NCBI GenBank assembly: GCA_963921935.1
Contig: OY998178.1
Location: 58,935,451-58,999,450 of the forward strand
DNA length: 64,000 nucleotides
DNA from: Galeruca laticollis
Taxonomy: Eukaryota; Arthropoda; Insecta; Coleoptera; Chrysomelidae
Direction of reading: 5' to 3'
Every line of letters begins with the position of its first letter. Within the stretch, counting starts at the first letter, position 1. Positions 31,860 through 44,314 of this stretch are shown one piece after another. The position numbers and the translations under genes are program-made. A model generated the notes under the pieces. The model saw only the letters and a program-made list of their open reading frames with translations, ran no database searches and was not told the origin of the DNA.

Positions 31860-32731
31860 AAAACACAATTTTTTTAAGCCGAATGTTTGAAAATTCCGAT
31901 GACTTAAAAACATTCTTTGAAAAAAAATACCGACCACAATATTTCAGAGCCACTCAAAGCGTCCAAAAATCATAAGCAGAACCGGATTACAGACATATGT
32001 ATGTACATATATTTATCTAATAAACAAAATAACATTTCAAGTTTCATAACTATAATAATATAGTTACAAAAAGTAGTTACAGCTTGAAATAAGAGTATAT
32101 TCTATATCAACGGTGGAATAAACAAAATTCTACACGAGTTGAAAGATTTGTTTCGGCTCTAGGAGTGTAGAATTTTGAATTCCACCCGTGTTTAGACTAT
32201 ACTTTTTCAACGACTATCAAATAAAAAACTACACAACATATATTGAATTGCTAACGCCTTCATTTCTGAAGTAGTTGTGGTGAAAACATCACTTTTGTTA
32301 GTATCACTAAAAAGGAATGAAGCCATGGAATAGTTATGCATTAAATAAAATTATATGAGTTTAATTACTTTTTATGAAGTATAAATCAATTTTAACCTAA
32401 AACTTTAAAAAATAGATAATTAAACGACTTTGACAATCGACATTTTTGGCCCTTGAAGATTGTTGCTGAATAGCGTTTTCTATTTTCTTCTTAAAAAGTG
32501 CCATAATAGATATTTACGATATAAGTGTCGTAAAGATTCATATTACGAAATGAGAAATGAGAAATTTGAATATAGTAATATGAATTTACGATACGAATAT
32601 ATTACATTATTTTACCTACTACTAATAATGTTAATTATTTACTCAAAATTAGTCAATATTCTTGAAATTAATGATATTAGAATCATGTCAATTTTGACGC
32701 GTTCACTTCAGTTTGGTATAATTGTATCGAC
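31860..32731. other. Upstream flank of the recombinase-like gene
   Basis: AT-rich, no domain found. Short blocks such as GGAATGAAG recur at 33.56 kb, on the other side of the recombinase fragment at 32.7 kb. Confidence 0.4.
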
Positions 32732-32997
32732 ATGAGTTCCGACTATGAAAGCGATTCGAAGAAAAGGCATCATCATTATGGACACATTATAGTATGCTGA
32801 GAACAATGATATATGTGAAGAAAAATGTGCACATAAGTAAATATTCACAGCTATTGGCTTTTTTGAAGCGGAAAAGTGAAGGTCACAAGCCGAAAGAATC
32901 CAGTATATTTTCAACGGAAAATATACACAGATTTTTGAAAGAAGCCAATGATGATCAATTGAAATTGAAAACTACAATTCTTCAATTTCCTCCACGT
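32732..32997 (+). pseudogene. Tyrosine recombinase (KIAA1958/Crypton-like), fragment 3
   Basis: LWTHYSMLRTMIYVKKNVHI, SKYSQLLAFLKRKSEGHKPK and NIHRFLKEANDD match the core-binding domain of copy 1 (15.7-16.6 kb). It is preceded by MSSDYESDSKKR in another frame. No catalytic boxes remain. Confidence 0.7.
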
Positions 32998-32999
32998 TA

Positions 33000-35329
33000 G
33001 CTGGAATAAATATCACTAATTGTACAGGTGTGTATAATTATTATAATAAATGAGGTTTAATTTTTTATTCATGAATTGATGCATTAAATTTTGTTGAATT
33101 AATAATATTATTATTAGTGTTACGTCTATATTCATAATAAATGGGTTCGTTGATTTATACGTCTCGGTTGTCACTCATTCTGCAAACTGTCAACTTTGAC
33201 ACGTTCATTCCAATTAATTTTACATTACCGCGATAGTGCGGTAAAGTATCTCATTACGAAACTCATATCAGTATCGTAATGTTTGATATTACATATTGGT
33301 AGTAGGTAAAATACACTTATGCTGCACTTCTGGCTCTAACAATTAATACTCAATGGCCATATTAGTCACTTTACGTTCACTTTAGAGGATTTTTTATGCA
33401 TTTTTATATTACTGCACTACTTCTACTCTGCGTAGTGCAGCTGGTGTAGAAACGGAACACGCCTATTTTCTCTTTCTGGCAAAAGAACCGTCACATTTAG
33501 AGGGCGCCACAAGTATTCATTCCATACCAAGGGCGAGAATTAATATTCTTACCCTAGGGCTGGAATGAAGCTATTCCATAATCAAAAACTACGTCGGAAT
33601 GTAGAAATTCTATAACAGTCGTAGAAAAAATACATTTTAACATTTCCCAAGAGCAGAATAGGTGATAACTCCATGCTAATAGTAGTTTAGTAAACACTTA
33701 ACATGACGGTATCACACATAATATCATGTATATCATATTATAATTTCATTTTCTATGGAAAAGGTATATTCTGTTTTTTCGAAAAAAAATAAATGATATT
33801 TTGATTTTTTTTTAAAAAAGTCAACTAAACAGGATAAATACTGGTTAATATTAGTAAATTGTTTGAAAAAAGTGAAATAACATAATTTCTTAGAACAGTT
33901 TTAAAAAGTTTATTCTAATGTTGGCAAACAAATTTTAATTTTAGTAATGGCTGACATCTTTAGTGTAAAATATACTTAAAACCAATTTTTCTGCAACCGT
34001 TTCGAGAATAAAATTTTCGGTATGATTGATTAAATGGAAAGTACGACTTTACACAAATGGTACCGAAAGTAGCTATTTGTGGGACCACTTTTTTCACTCA
34101 CTTTCGAAACGATTTCTTTTTCGGGACAATTTTTGTTACTTTCGGGACGATTGTGGATATTTATGTATGCGGCTTTGATATAACATCAACTTTGTAATTT
34201 ATTATGACAGCTCTTGTCATACAACGTTTACGTGTGTTTTTTCGCTTACAGCACGGCTAGAAAAAAATATTGTAGGTAACACTCGCAGGATTCCAGGACT
34301 CGAATACGGCTCGTTTTGAAACTTTCGACTTATCCCGTAAAAAATATGTGCTGATTAAAATCTACAGTTTTATCCTGGCGAAATACTAATTGCATTTCCA
34401 GATTCCTCCTTATGACTTCATAAATCTAAAAACCTTAAAGGATATCCCAGCTCAGTGCCATCAGAAGAAAAAGAACTGGAAGTGGCATCATTGAAGGAAT
34501 GGTAAATTTAAAAGTAACACATATACATATTACAACTATACTACACTGTTAGTATCAATGCTAAGCGTACTAGAAAAGTGTTCCCAAGATAAACTGCAGA
34601 AACTGTAGAGCACTCGCTAATGCGCATGTGTGAGTACCATGGTACCGAACTGGGAGATATCAAAATAAAATTATGACTAGTAAAAAAAGATAATCATAAT
34701 TCCCAAATATCGCGTTTGCGCATTAACTGTAGCACCACATACATCTGCCAATTCAGAAAAGACCACGAATGTTTTTACGCTAATAGTATATTTACATATT
34801 ATTAGTAAGTACATGAAGAAAATAACCCTAGAAGTTACAATAAGCATACTACTTCTAAAAAATATAGAGTTAATTGTGACGGTTTCCTTGAATTATCAAC
34901 TTTTTTAGTTATTGGTGCATTTCCCAAGTCTGAATCTGAAAGGGCCCTCGTATTTATATAATCGATTCCGTTGTAACCTATTTTGATTGTATAAGAACCA
35001 GCTGTAACTGTTATCATCGAAAAACAGTTATAATAAAAGTAAACAGTAGCATTGTAGCTTGATAGTAGATTTGAAATACTTAGCCGCTATTTTATAATTA
35101 TGATTTCTTCAAATGCTAAACTTTAATTAACTATTTCAACCAAAAACATTCAACTAAATATGTTTTTGATTTCAACCCTTACTTTGTGGAATCGGATCAT
35201 GGTGTTTTGAGGTAAAACAAAATGCTTCTAAATAAATCCACTATATTAAATGAAAAAATTGTATCGAACTTAGACAATTATTTAAAAACACTTATAAATG
35301 ATTAAACTCGAATTGGTCAATTGTAAACT
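33000..35329. other. Unassigned AT-rich stretch
   Basis: No recognised coding or mobile sequence. Weak similarity of 35.17-35.28 kb to the Penelope 3' tail (CCCTTACTTTGTGGAATC) suggests an old relic. Confidence 0.4.
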
Positions 35330-35430
35330 TATCAATCGACTGTTGAAGCTCCTGTTAAAGTTATTATCCTGTTATTATAGATATTGTAGTGTTATATTAA
35401 ATATTCCATTAGGGAAACCAGCGGAATAAA
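35330..35430. repeat. Dispersed repeat shared with 13250-13345
   Basis: Ordered similarity to the segment just 3' of the piggyBac stop codon. Possible piggyBac relic. Confidence 0.45.
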
Positions 35431-35927
35431 ATCGAATTAAAATCCAACTTTTTTAACAGTCGCTGAAAGTACAAGTTGTAGTGTAATTATATCTGTGAGA
35501 TAAAGTAAAAACATCCTCAAAATTCCATCAACAGCATTAACTAAAAAATAGGACTTGTGTTCATTGCTTAGTCAGATTTAATTTGTTATTGAATCGTGAG
35601 CAACTGCCTGTAATTCCAATTAAGTGATCACAAGTATACGGGTTTTTAATTTAGTATAGTATTTTGTATAGTATTCACTCACAACAATAAATGTAACGTT
35701 TAATTTACGCAAGTACGGACCTGTCTGACCGAAAGATGGAATAAGTTAATAGAAATTCTGAAGCTTCATAAAAAATTATTTTATTTTATTTGATGTCCAG
35801 TTTTTTGCGTGTCTTCTTAAAACTTCGCTGTAAAATTGTTTTTTCGCACACGGCGGCATTTTTGTCTTCTTCAGCATGCAGTTGTTGTTTTTAAAATATT
35901 GTTAAGTTACGACTTTTTTTAATAAAA

Positions 35928-36115
35928 CAGTTGAACATCAATATAACGAACGATGTATGGAATTTTTTCAAATCCCTTTGAAATTCCATATCTCTACAAT
36001 GCTAATTTTACCTATACATATCGAAGTAATTGCGGTAAAAACCTTAATATAACGAATTTTAGTGGTTTTTACACATATCAAATCACATCTATATTATATC
36101 GAAGTTTTAAATGAA
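35928..36115. repeat. pogo/Tigger-like terminal sequence
   Basis: CAGTTGAACATCAATATAAC plus repeated TATAACGAA motifs resemble termini of pogo/Tigger-type elements. No opposite end was found, so this is tentative. Confidence 0.3.
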
Positions 36116-36188
36116 AACCATCATTATATGGAAGGAATATGGACGTATGGAATGCCGTAGAAACTAAAATTTTTGGATTTTCATTATT

Positions 36189-36537
36189 TATAGAGAGATT
36201 AACACAGTTAAACAAATAGCAACATCCAACGGTTACCCATTACTTATGATAAATAAACTAATTAGTAACAAAGAGGAAAAAGTGGCATTACAACTAATAT
36301 TTTCTAAACAAACTGAAGAAATAAAAACTTATAAAACCATTGCATATGCAGGAAATATTTCTAATAATATTTCAAAGATAATATCTTGAGCAACAAATAC
36401 AACGATTTCTTTTAAAACAGAAAGCAACATAAGTACAAAATTGTTAAATGCAAAAACAAAAATATCACCATTAAAGAAATCTGGTTTATATAAACTTAAA
36501 TGTCCAGAATGTAATGCTGTCTATTTGGGTCAGACCC
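36189..36537 (+). pseudogene. Penelope-like ORF, 5' part (copy 2)
   Basis: TIRQIATSNGYP-type linker sequence is recognisable as in the palindrome copy (here TVKQIATSNGYPL). An in-frame TGA occurs near 36388. The reading then gives SGLYKLKCPECNAVYLGQT, the GIY-YIG start, and stops at the MULE-like insertion. Confidence 0.82.
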
Positions 36538-36826
36538 GCGTCTATCAACCTGGCGGGGCATTTATAGCGGACACAAAAAAGAATAGTGCTATAATTTGTT
36601 ACCAATTTATTGCTAATTTGTTACCGTGAATAAAAATTTTTTGCTCCAGCACTTATCGCGTTAACACCTTGCCCCGCCAACTTGAGTTTAAGCTTGCGAG
36701 GCATGGGGTTATCTTTGGATCTTTGATAGATAGCGATCTCGTTTTGGAGCTATAATTTATTACTTTCAATTTGCTAATAGATCCACTGGTCAAAATAACA
36801 AATTATATAATAGTTGCCACCCTTAA

Positions 36827-36841
36827 GGGGGGGGGGGGGGG
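36827..36841. repeat. Poly(G) run
   Basis: Fifteen consecutive G within the left TIR; the right TIR has CCCCCA at the matching place. Possibly a polymerase slippage or assembly artefact. Confidence 0.8.
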
Positions 36842-38108
36842 TGAAAAATTAATATTCAAGTTTTAAATAAGTGACTATACGGTTGCCTTGAACTCAATTT
36901 ATTGCTCCATGATAACGTTACTAAAAATTTTTTGCTCCAACCCTTATCGCGTTAACACCTTGCCCCGCTGAATTGAGTTTTTTGCTGGCGAGGCATGGGG
37001 TTATCTTTTGATCTTTGATAGATAGCGATCTCGTTTTGGCGCTATAATTTATTACTTTGAATTTACTAACAGATCCGCTACCAAAAAAATCCGAACTATA
37101 TATCACCATATACTCAAACGAGCGAAATCTTATTATACCCATGCACATTCTCATACGATTTTTGTGCTGGAGTTCGATTTCAGTTTACAGTATTTCTTAT
37201 CTAAAAGCATCGAATATGTTATTCGCCTTCGACGTGACTCACACTTACGAATTTAAGCTCTAGAATTTTCATACCGAATACGAATGCGTTTCTCGTTGAT
37301 CAACTTGAAAAATAATATTGACAATATAATTGTTAATACAAGACACGAAAATATTAATTGTCTGCTAATATAAAAAAAATTAGACAAAAATAAGAAATTG
37401 ATCATGTTACATGAAAATATCACATGTCAAATTTGAGTTCGGTGGGGAAAAATAAAGAATTTGATAATTTTAATAACTAGTTTGTTATTGTATTTGTCTA
37501 TATGCGTGATCTAAGGTTAAGTGTGTCAGTGATCTATCTTGGCAACTAAGTCAGTCTCATTTTAGATCTTTGAAATGAGACAGGCAGCATTTTTTGGTGT
37601 CGATTTTTCCACGGAAATATGAAAAATGTAAACATCTTTATGAAATTATTTATCGGGGTGAAACCTCATGAAATCCATATCTATAATTGAAATCTTTTTG
37701 AGACTATAAAAATGGCGTTACAAGAAGTACGTATCAATTCAACATCTTTGAAACTGCATCACTGCCAACACGGAGAGAAAATTGTAGCGATAATCGTTAA
37801 AGCGTTATCAATACGAAAATCGTAAACCGCCTGATGCAGATTCTACACTAAGCCTTGCGTTTACACTCACGCACACATCGAAACACATTCCAAGAGATAC
37901 TTGTGTTCAAACCGTTCGTATTAAAAAAATTGTCGCTAAATTGTTACAAAAAAAAATCAGAGGCATTCCTCATACGGCCAAGTTTCTTGTAGACTTTGCA
38001 AAAAGTCAATAAGTGTATTTGTTTGTTCAGGAAAAATTATAAACTCAAAAGTTACCGTGAATACCCCCACAACCGTGCACGCGGCCCTCTAACTCCACCA
38101 CAAGCTGA

Positions 38109-38409
38109 ACGCAAGGCTTAATCACAGTTTAAAGCTTAACAGAAGCAGTTGGCTCACTCTACCGATTTTTGTATTACAACTTTCATCTCACTCATACACA
38201 CTCATGGGAATCAACTTCCCGTTGCGCAGAAAGTTTGTTATTTATTACACACAGTTGTCTGACATTTTATTGTATCAATTGGATACACCCCTAAGTGCGT
38301 GGTTACAATTTTCGGTTGCGCAGTGGAAAATTTGAACCATGAACATCAAAGACGCCGACATCGAGTGAGCCAACTGCTTCTGTTAAGCTTTAAACTGTGG
38401 CTTAATGTA
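38109..38409. repeat. Internal fold-back in the MULE-like element
   Basis: GCTTAACAGAAGCAGTTGGC near 38130 and its inverse near 38370 form ~44-bp arms around about 210 bp. Perhaps a nested MITE. The rest of the 37.1-39.8 kb interior has no recognised gene. Confidence 0.65.
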
Positions 38410-40352
38410 GATTCTGCATTAAGCTTATACGTTTCGCGCATGGCACTGTGTAAGAAAGGCATGGGATTTTGATATGCGGAAATAGCTAAATAATGCTAAT
38501 AGGATTATTGCTACAATTTTCTCTCCGTGAATTTGTCTCCACCGAAAATAAAGCATCGAATTTCATAGAATATATACATTTAAAATTCAAATGCCATAAA
38601 TGTTCCAAATACGTAAATAATACGTAAACATTTGTAGATTGAATACATTTTGCAGCTGCTTTCACCAGAAACATTCCCGCTGATAGAGGGCTTTAAATAA
38701 AATTTATCTTCAATTCAGCACTCCCTTATTGTCAAACAAATGGTTCATTACGCTTTTAAATTGCCGTGAAATCACCCAAAATTGCACGCAGGAAAGCACC
38801 GGAAGGTGAACGAGCTCTTGTCGATGCTGCCTGCAAAAAAATGCACAAAGTTCTATACATTTAGCTTATTCTTCTCATGTTCTAAACAATTAGCTTTCGG
38901 AAAATTGTTCGACGTTCCGTTTAGTCTGTGGTGCATGCTCTTATATTTATCAATCCGAATTGACCCTGCAAATGGACATTTTTTTGTCGGTGATAAGTTT
39001 ATACTTTTCAAATCGCCGGTTCCTTACTTTCACGAAGAAAGAATAAAATTGTGAAAAATATTTCTTATCTGGAGCTAAGTCCACATATTTCTTCAAATAA
39101 TTTATTAAGATTATCGATACTGTTTGAAAAAATTGAGGCTATCTTTTTTACAGTCCTATTGCATGCTTTATATTTATTTTCTGTTATTTTTATGATTATC
39201 ATAAAATATTGCAAAAAAAACTATTCCGTTAGCGACATAATAACAAAAAGAATAAAAAAACGAAATCCAACAAACAAACAAACAGGGTGCAGTTGCAACA
39301 AAGATAGTCTTTATTTTTATTGACGATGAAGGTAATCTAGGCTGCTCCAAGATGCAATCGTATTCTAAAAAACTGGTGCACTTAACTTCAAATAAGCAGT
39401 CTTCCACAATTATAATATTTCTTCTGGGGGACTGATAACGAATCTACGACTTGAAAATTATAATCATACTGCAGGCCAAACAATTTTATTCGTAGTGCCG
39501 ATTCGGATCGAAAAACAGAAAAAGCTCGGGCAAAGGACTGAATGCAACCTCGAAATATCTCTGAAAATTTAAGTGTTTAGTACTTGAGCTTTGTGTATTT
39601 CTTTTGCAAGAAATGTCGGTAATAACTTGTTGCTTGCTGATGCCTCCCACGTGCAGTTTTGGCACACTAAACTTGATGTCGTAGTGTTTAGAGCAAAAAA
39701 AATATTTTCATGAAGTATCATAAAGCCTAAAAATATGCGAATCCAACCATACAATCAATTATTATTTTTTCACTCCTACGTAAGGGTTGTAAAAATAAAT
39801 ATAGTTCGGATTTTTTGTTAGCGGATCTGTTAGTAAATTCAAAGTAATAAAATATAGCGCCAGAACGAGATCGCTATCTATCAAAGATCAAAAGATAACC
39901 CCATGCCTCGCCAGCTAAAAACTCAAGTCAGCGGGGCAAGGTGTTAACGCGATAAGGGTTGGAGCAAAAAATTTTTAGTAACGTTATCATGGAGCAATAA
40001 ATTGAGTTGAAGGCAACCGTATAGTCACTTATTTAAAACTTGAATATTATTTTTTCACCCCCACTTAAGGGTGGCAACTATTATATAATTTGACATTTTG
40101 ACCAGTGGATCTATTAACAAATTCAAAGTAATAAATTATAGCGCCAAAACGAGATCGCTATCTATCAAAGATCAAAAGATAACCCCATGCCTCGCAAGCT
40201 TAAACTCAAGTTGGCGGGGCAAGGTGTTAACGCGATAAGGACTGGAGCAAAAAATTTTTTTTCACGGTAACAAATTAGCAATAAATTAGTAACAAATTAT
40301 AGCACTATTCTTTTTGTGTCCGCTATAAATGCCCCGCCAGGTTGATAGACGC

Positions 40353-40636
40353 GTCAGACCCTTAGAAATTTTGAAATCCGATACAGTGAACACTTACGGG
40401 CATACAGATTAAGACAACCAGATAAATCCCACCACGCCAGACATCTACTTGACACCAATCATTCATTGACACCTAACACAGAACTAGAAGTACTACATAT
40501 TTGTGATAAGAAACAAGAACTGGATTTCCTTGAAGAATTGGAAATTAGAAAACACTTTAAAAACCCACAATATGAAGTCGTCAATGATCAGATAAATCTA
40601 GGGAGTTCTCCACTTTTAAACTGTCTTCTTAAGTGA
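40353..40636 (+). pseudogene. Penelope-like ORF, 3' part (copy 2)
   Basis: After the duplicated GTCAGACCC it continues RNFEIRYSEHLRAYRLRQPD and EELEIRKHFKNPQYEV, ending LNCLLK with TGA at 40634-40636, collinear with the palindrome copy. Confidence 0.85.
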
Positions 40637-40889
40637 TAATTGTAAAGATCAGTAAATATAGTTTTCCTGGTTTTCTGTATCATTGCACAGTTATAATGAT
40701 CTTAATTGGAAAAATGATTTTCAGGATATCCCATACAACTAATAATATCTAAGCATTATTATTTGTAATATCCTATATTTTTTTTCAATTAACATATATT
40801 AAGTCAATCACAAGATAGGTCACTTCTTGGACTAGCCAAAAATAATTAAACATCAGGTAGGCATCAAATGAAATGTAACTTCTGTCATT

Positions 40890-40919
40890 CTGACGATGGT
40901 ATTTAGGTAATATCGAAAC
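40890..40919 (+). ncRNA. Penelope-like 3' tail hairpin, second copy
   Basis: CTGACGAT, then GGTATT-TAGGT-AATATC, then GAAAC. The stem differs from the copy at 11195 but stays paired. Confidence 0.45.
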
Positions 40920-41303
40920 AATTGTCAATTTTATAGAATTTTTAACATTTTTCAATAAACTGTGGAGTTAACTAGAAACAGTATGTTTCATTTAAAACAC
41001 TAATGGGTATTTAACCAAAAACGTATCTCAAATTATGAACTAATTTTTTAATAATTGATTAATTTTTTTCTAATAAATAGGTTCAGATAGTGTAATAAAT
41101 AGGTTCAGATAAGGCAATAAATAAAAGCCATACCAAAAAATAAACAATACACCAATGCCACATATTATAAACTGCTTCATGTAATCGGTTGTTACCTACA
41201 CCCAGTTTCAGGTTTATCATCTATATTTAAATCCATATCAATTTCAAAAGCCTTTTAAAAGGCATATTTTGATAACCTTTTTTAATTAAATATGAAATAT
41301 GTA

Positions 41304-42526
41304 CCGGGTGTCCCAATAAGAATGGCTCGCATTCTTCGAAAAAGTCTGCGTATGTTTGATATTATGTTTCAGTCCGTTTAATCAAAAAAGTTTGGGAAAG
41401 TGTGTAACTTTTTTATGAAAAAACGCCCATAACTCCGGTTCTAATCAACCGATTGTTGCAAACTTGGTCTTCTTGATAACAACTCTTATCCACCATTATA
41501 ATAGTAATCATTTCGACATAACCTAAGGAGTAACAAGTACGCTAGAGGTATTCAATTTATTTTTTTAAATCTAGTTACCTTTGGAAAATATTAAATAGGA
41601 GTGTGCAGTTTTCATCGGGGATTATAAAAGTAGAACTAAGTAGCCACATAATAGCGAAAACAACATGTCGATATCTTTTTGCTATCTCGAGATATCTTGA
41701 AAAATGTGTAAATTTTAATTTCCTTCGAATATAGATTAACAAGGTACTAAGGTGTAGTACGCAATTGATTTTAACAATTTGGAAAGAATTAAAATCGACA
41801 ACAATAATTTGAATTATTATTTTGATATTATTGGGAAACGGCGTTAAGGAAGTTAAAGTGGAAATACATAAGAAGAAGTAGTGGATCATCGAGAAAACGG
41901 ATCATTATATATTTCTACTTAAACTTCCTTAACGCCGGTTCCAATAACATTAATAGTGATATTGAAATTATTATTATTAGGGCAAGGAAAGTCAACTGTA
42001 ATTTTCAAATTTGTCAAAATCCGTTCCGTACTACCTCATAACAGCTAATATGTATTCATAGGAAAAATTTTAAGATTCACAGCTTTTTAAGATATCTCGG
42101 GACAGGAAAAACATATCGACAAGCGATTTTCACTTTTCTGTTGCTAATTAAGTCTACCTTTATAGTCCCCGATTAAAAATGCAAACTCCGGTTTATTATT
42201 TTCAAAAAAACTAGATTTAAAAAACAAATTGAATTGCGCCCTATAGCATACATGTTAATCATTAGGTTATGTCGAAATTATTACTATTAAGTTGGTGGAA
42301 ACGTTACTGGCGTTTTTTCATAATAAAGTTCCCACTCTTCCCCACACCTTATTTGAGCTTGACAGACTGAAACTTTAATATCACAAATACACAGAATTTT
42401 TTGAAGAATGAGGTGTAGACATATAAACTAGGCAGTTTTTTCCCTTTAGTTATATTTTGTTCACGCAGCTATACTATAAACGTTTTCTGATATATGACCG
42501 AGAGCCATTCTTATTGGGACACCCAG
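41304..42526. mobile_element. 1.2 kb fold-back MITE with ~590-bp arms
   Basis: Starts CCGGGTGTCCCAATAAGAAT and ends with its inverse. TA lies outside both ends. The arms meet near 41.89 kb (ACTTCCTTAACGCC inverted). Arms are diverged but collinear. No ORF. Mariner-type non-autonomous palindrome. Confidence 0.85.
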
Positions 42527-43135
42527 TACTTACGTACTTTTATAATATAAAATCCGAAACGGGGGAAATCAAACAAACGTACACTACTTGGGTAGTAACA
42601 TGGCAAAGATACCTGCCATTTTTATCAAAATGCATTTTATTGCGTTAAATGATTATGTTAATAGCTCAAATAAACTCGGTTTAATGTGAACAATTACCCG
42701 CAAGTCTAATTAAATGATTACAGGTACCTATTTAAGGCCAAGGGATATATATGATCTTGGTTGATTGAAATATATTCTTTTCGTGAAGAATATGTTTTCA
42801 CTAAACCGTTTCTATTTGAAATTTTGTGAAGGATTGACTAATGACTAAAATTCCAACGTATGTTTTTGTATCTGCTGCGGACTCGTTCAAATATATTTTT
42901 TGCCAATAGCGGCGTTTTTATAGTTTTTTGTTGTTGTTTTCAACATGCAGGTGATGAGTTAAAAATAAGTAGATTATTTTCGACTTCTAATAAAGATAGC
43001 AATATAAAGAAACCTTTTACAAATATTGAATTTGTTGTACTGAACAGATTATGGAGTATAGATTTTAATATTCCAGAAAGAGAAAAATCTAAAAAAATGT
43101 TTTCTTACATTCTCCTCCTAAAATATTGAATTGCA
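42527..43135. other. Unassigned stretch between two mariner-type elements
   Basis: A plus-strand frame near 42955-43125 (FTNIEFVVLNRLWSIDFN) looks protein-like and follows an AG dinucleotide, but I cannot name a family. Confidence 0.35.
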
Positions 43136-43949
43136 CAGGGTGAAGCACCACATACGACACGGAATCTGGTGTCCAAACCATATCAATTTAAAAAAATATT
43201 ATGATATGCATGATATGTAAGAGCTACATTTTAAAAATATTTATAAATATACAAGATAGTTAAAAAAACTTTGGGATTCTAAGTTATATTTTTATAAATC
43301 TCCGTATATCAACATATTTTCGAATTTAACGTAAAAAAAATATTGTATCTTTCTCAAATATTCCCTATACCTATCTTTTATGATTTTAGCAATAACTCGT
43401 TTTTTCTCGAAATACAGTATGTCACAAAAAAAGGATAATGATAAAACGGGTAGGCGTAAAAAACTGCTTTGGTTCAGGTGATTTGAAGCCTTTGGGTAAC
43501 TATTTGTAATATTTAGTATTAAGAATAAATGAGCCAGGTGTTCCAAGAAGTGCGAAATATTATGAGCTCCTGCTAACTTAAAAACATGCTTATCTTAAAT
43601 AGAGCACTTGATATTTTTTTAACCTATCCGATAAAGCAAACGATTCTCTTTCAAAGGGTATTAGGGTTCCCTATAACCAACTTTGGTATTTTTCACGTAA
43701 TAAATAGTAATAATAAAGTCACCTCACGGTCTTTCTCTTATGTTATAAAGGAATAGTAGGCTGTGTATTATTCTAAGCAATACTTGAAACGTCAAATAGT
43801 CAAATTTACTGGCAACATTATGTCTAGTTGTTGATATTTTTCATGAAGCTTCGCTAATTTAAATAGTACATTAAATTATTCACAGTTAATTCATTATAAT
43901 ATTCAGAATGAAAAGATATTCAGTGTAAGAAAGACATAATTTTAGTATT

Positions 43950-44314
43950 GTGTGAGTGTCTAGAAAGTTGCTTATTAGCTTCACGTGTATATACCCAAAA
44001 ATACTCCGACATGAACCATTCGAAAAAGGAAAGTTTTCAGAAGCTACTCAATACATTTCGAAATACTCTAATAAACAAAGTACGATTGTAGGCAATGAGA
44101 ATATTGAATTCCAAGTAATTGGTTCACTTGTAGAAGATCCTCATACAAGCCAAAGACAAATTAGTCATGAAATAGGAGTAAGTAGAAGCGTATAAAGAAT
44201 AATAAAAAAATACAAATTTCACCTTTATCACATACAGCTACTTCAGGAACTTTACGATAGATAATTTGACCAACGGATAGATTTTTGTTTATGGGTAATG
44301 GAACAGTTTGCGAC
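43950..44314 (+). pseudogene. mariner B transposase, N-terminal part
   Basis: HTH linker SLVEDPHTSQRQISHEIGVS followed by a stop, then RIIKKYKFHLYHIQLLQELY and FDQRIDFCLWVMEQF, collinear with insect DUF4817-type mariners. The reading breaks at the hAT MITE insertion. Confidence 0.75.

Larger units (their letters stand above)
36538..40352. mobile_element. 3.8 kb MULE-like element with ~555-bp TIRs and 9-bp duplication
   Basis: TIRs span 36538-37100 and 39801-40352, starting GCGTCTATCAACCTGGCGGG on each strand. Direct repeats GTCAGACCC flank it exactly, and the intact Penelope copy has that site once (GGGTCAGACCCTCAGG). Each TIR is two diverged tandem subunits of ~285 bp, each with TAACGCGATAAG and CCATGCCTCGC. 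Long TIRs and 9-bp duplications point to the Mutator (MULE) superfamily. No transposase is visible between the TIRs, so it is non-autonomous. Confidence 0.82.
36189..41003 (+). mobile_element. Penelope-like element, second copy, interrupted
   Basis: Same family as the palindrome at 9-11 kb, about 90% similar by eye, single orientation and 5'-truncated. Coding parts 36189-36537 and 40353-40636 are separated by a 3.8 kb MULE-like element. The non-coding tail continues to TTTCATTTAAAACACTAAT at about 41003. Confidence 0.85.

Noticed and set aside
36921..37154. Minus-strand frame at the left TIR of the MULE-like element
   Set aside because: Lies in the terminal repeat; its equivalent in the right TIR is broken.
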